From NCBI GenBank assembly GCA_963790875.1, contig CAWBQT010000003.1:434001-498000 (forward strand): a stretch of DNA of 64,000 nucleotides, written 5' to 3'. The position numbers and the translations under genes are program-made. The notes under the pieces were generated by a model. It worked only from the letters and a program-made list of their open reading frames with translations. It did not search any database and was not told where the DNA came from. Positions 63,213 to 64,000 of this stretch are shown here, in pieces (positions within the stretch are counted from its first letter, which is position 1; every line of letters starts with the position of its first letter). This DNA comes from AP-15 sp963790875. GTDB taxonomy: Bacteria > Pseudomonadota > Alphaproteobacteria > ATCC43930 > CGMCC-115725.

Positions 63213-64000
63213 CCGCGAAACTCCGCTGCCGGGCGCCCTCGTTGCTCTCGCCTCCATCCAGCTTGCCCTCAGGCGGCTTGCCAGGGCGGAGGTTGCCAAC
63301 ACAACAAACCGCAGGCGAGCGCGACGGTCGAGACACGCCGGGCCGTGGCCGACCTCGTCCCCGCCAATCTCACATCGATGACGTCGGACCCAGTCGCCGC
63401 CGCCTGTCACGCGCGATTTCACAGAACCCGTTGAAATTTCCCGTCGAACGGGAAGATGGACGGGAATATTTTGATTCGGCCCGTTCGGCCCAAAAAGACT
63501 TCGTGCGAAATCAATGACTTGAAGATAAAATTCCCGAGTCGTCCAAACGGGAAAATAACTGGCGTAGACGGGAATTGAAGACGCATAAACGGGAATCGCC
63601 AACCCGCCCTTGTTCACCGGCAAATTCGTGATCCTCCAGGAGCACCCCCACCTCGCCCAGTATGACAAACAGTATAGCCGGCGATCTGGACATAAAAAAT
63701 TTTAAGTAGGTAATACCGGCGTGCATCATGACCTGTTCGGCGAACGGCCGATCGCCAGCGCCGGGAAGGAGGTGCAACCGCCGGCGATCGCGGCGTTCCG
63801 ACGTTGAGCGACGACGCCACAGTGAAATTCGGCAACGAACGCAGTCTCGGCAACTCCACTCGCCAAAACCGGAGGGGTATCGAAGGGCGCGCGACGACTT
63901 GCATCGCAAATGGGATGAGTGATTGTCTGCCGAGCGCCGCCAATCGTGCCGTCGAGCGGTGCCGAGGCGACACTGGCGGCGCGGCGGCGATCGGTGGGTA
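63213..64000. other. Terminal 788 bp, no supported gene
   Basis: No family-like frame is visible on either strand, and no gene clearly enters from the right edge. The stretch 63437-63595 holds seven copies of an ACGGGAA or TTCCCG motif (five as CGGGAA, two inverted), in AT-richer sequence than the surroundings. Confidence 0.4.

Noticed and set aside
63428..63600. Possible CRISPR array
   Set aside because: The motif is only seven or eight bases, occurs in both orientations and has irregular spacing; no cas genes are seen.
63511..63973. Leftward open frames at the right edge
   Set aside because: They run through the motif cluster and give low-complexity products; no start signal is seen.

Overview
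The window is high-GC DNA with dense operons and many 4-base stop/start overlaps (ATGA, GTGA). It carries a Liv-type ABC transporter, Rieske ring hydroxylases, a molybdenum hydroxylase, PQQ dehydrogenases, and intergenic REP-like hairpins. This suits an environmental heterotrophic alphaproteobacterium (Rhodospirillales or Hyphomicrobiales-like). That placement is inferred from gene content only, because no rRNA or marker gene is present.

Layout. 0-14.7 kb is a loosely packed, decayed stretch. It holds a cut-off B12-binding (probably radical SAM) gene, a DHA2 MFS exporter, an orphan Tat-exported ABC solute-binding protein, a secreted sedolisin protease, two broken MFS genes, a broken alpha/beta hydrolase, a GMC oxidoreductase, a 516-residue protein I do not recognise, and short relics of a MetE-like enzyme and a class III adenylate cyclase. 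14.7-22.6 kb holds a di-haem peroxidase with a secreted phosphoesterase, then a tightly coupled acyl-CoA operon (VOC protein, acyl-CoA synthetase, alcohol dehydrogenase-like reductase, thioesterase). 22.7-24.5 kb is a frame-broken VanA-type Rieske oxygenase opposite a MarR regulator.

24.6-30.3 kb is a nested mobile region. An intact ISNCY-type IS (24567-26632, 23-bp perfect inverted repeats) is followed by a DUF5681 relic. Next comes a complete IS1595-family element (26937-29900) with an 8-bp target duplication, which carries two AT-rich passenger genes for unknown membrane proteins and a 50-residue basic ORF coupled to the transposase. A solitary 23-bp copy of the ISNCY end lies at 30301-30323. 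This is the best candidate here for an undescribed mobile unit.

30.4-46.6 kb holds regulators (XRE/MmyB, GlxA), a DJ-1 protein, an SDR plus two-subunit ring-hydroxylating dioxygenase plus AEC transporter operon, a membrane adenylate cyclase, a second phosphoesterase, a ThrE-type exporter, and the tyrosine-degradation pair hppD-hmgA opposite an Lrp regulator. 46.6-51.2 kb is a five-gene Liv-type ABC importer. 51.4-60.8 kb is a periplasmic oxidation module: a two-subunit molybdenum hydroxylase, a Rieske protein and a PQQ dehydrogenase, facing a PQQ dehydrogenase-cupredoxin fusion, with an IS110-family element between them. 61.2-63.2 kb carries a PEP mutase/isocitrate lyase-type enzyme and an unknown TIM-barrel-like protein. 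The last 790 bp has no gene that I can support.

At least eight otherwise well-conserved genes are broken by a single-base frame change, three of them consecutive (31.6, 33.25 and 34.25 kb). Either the assembly has indel errors or the region is decaying; the sequence alone cannot decide.
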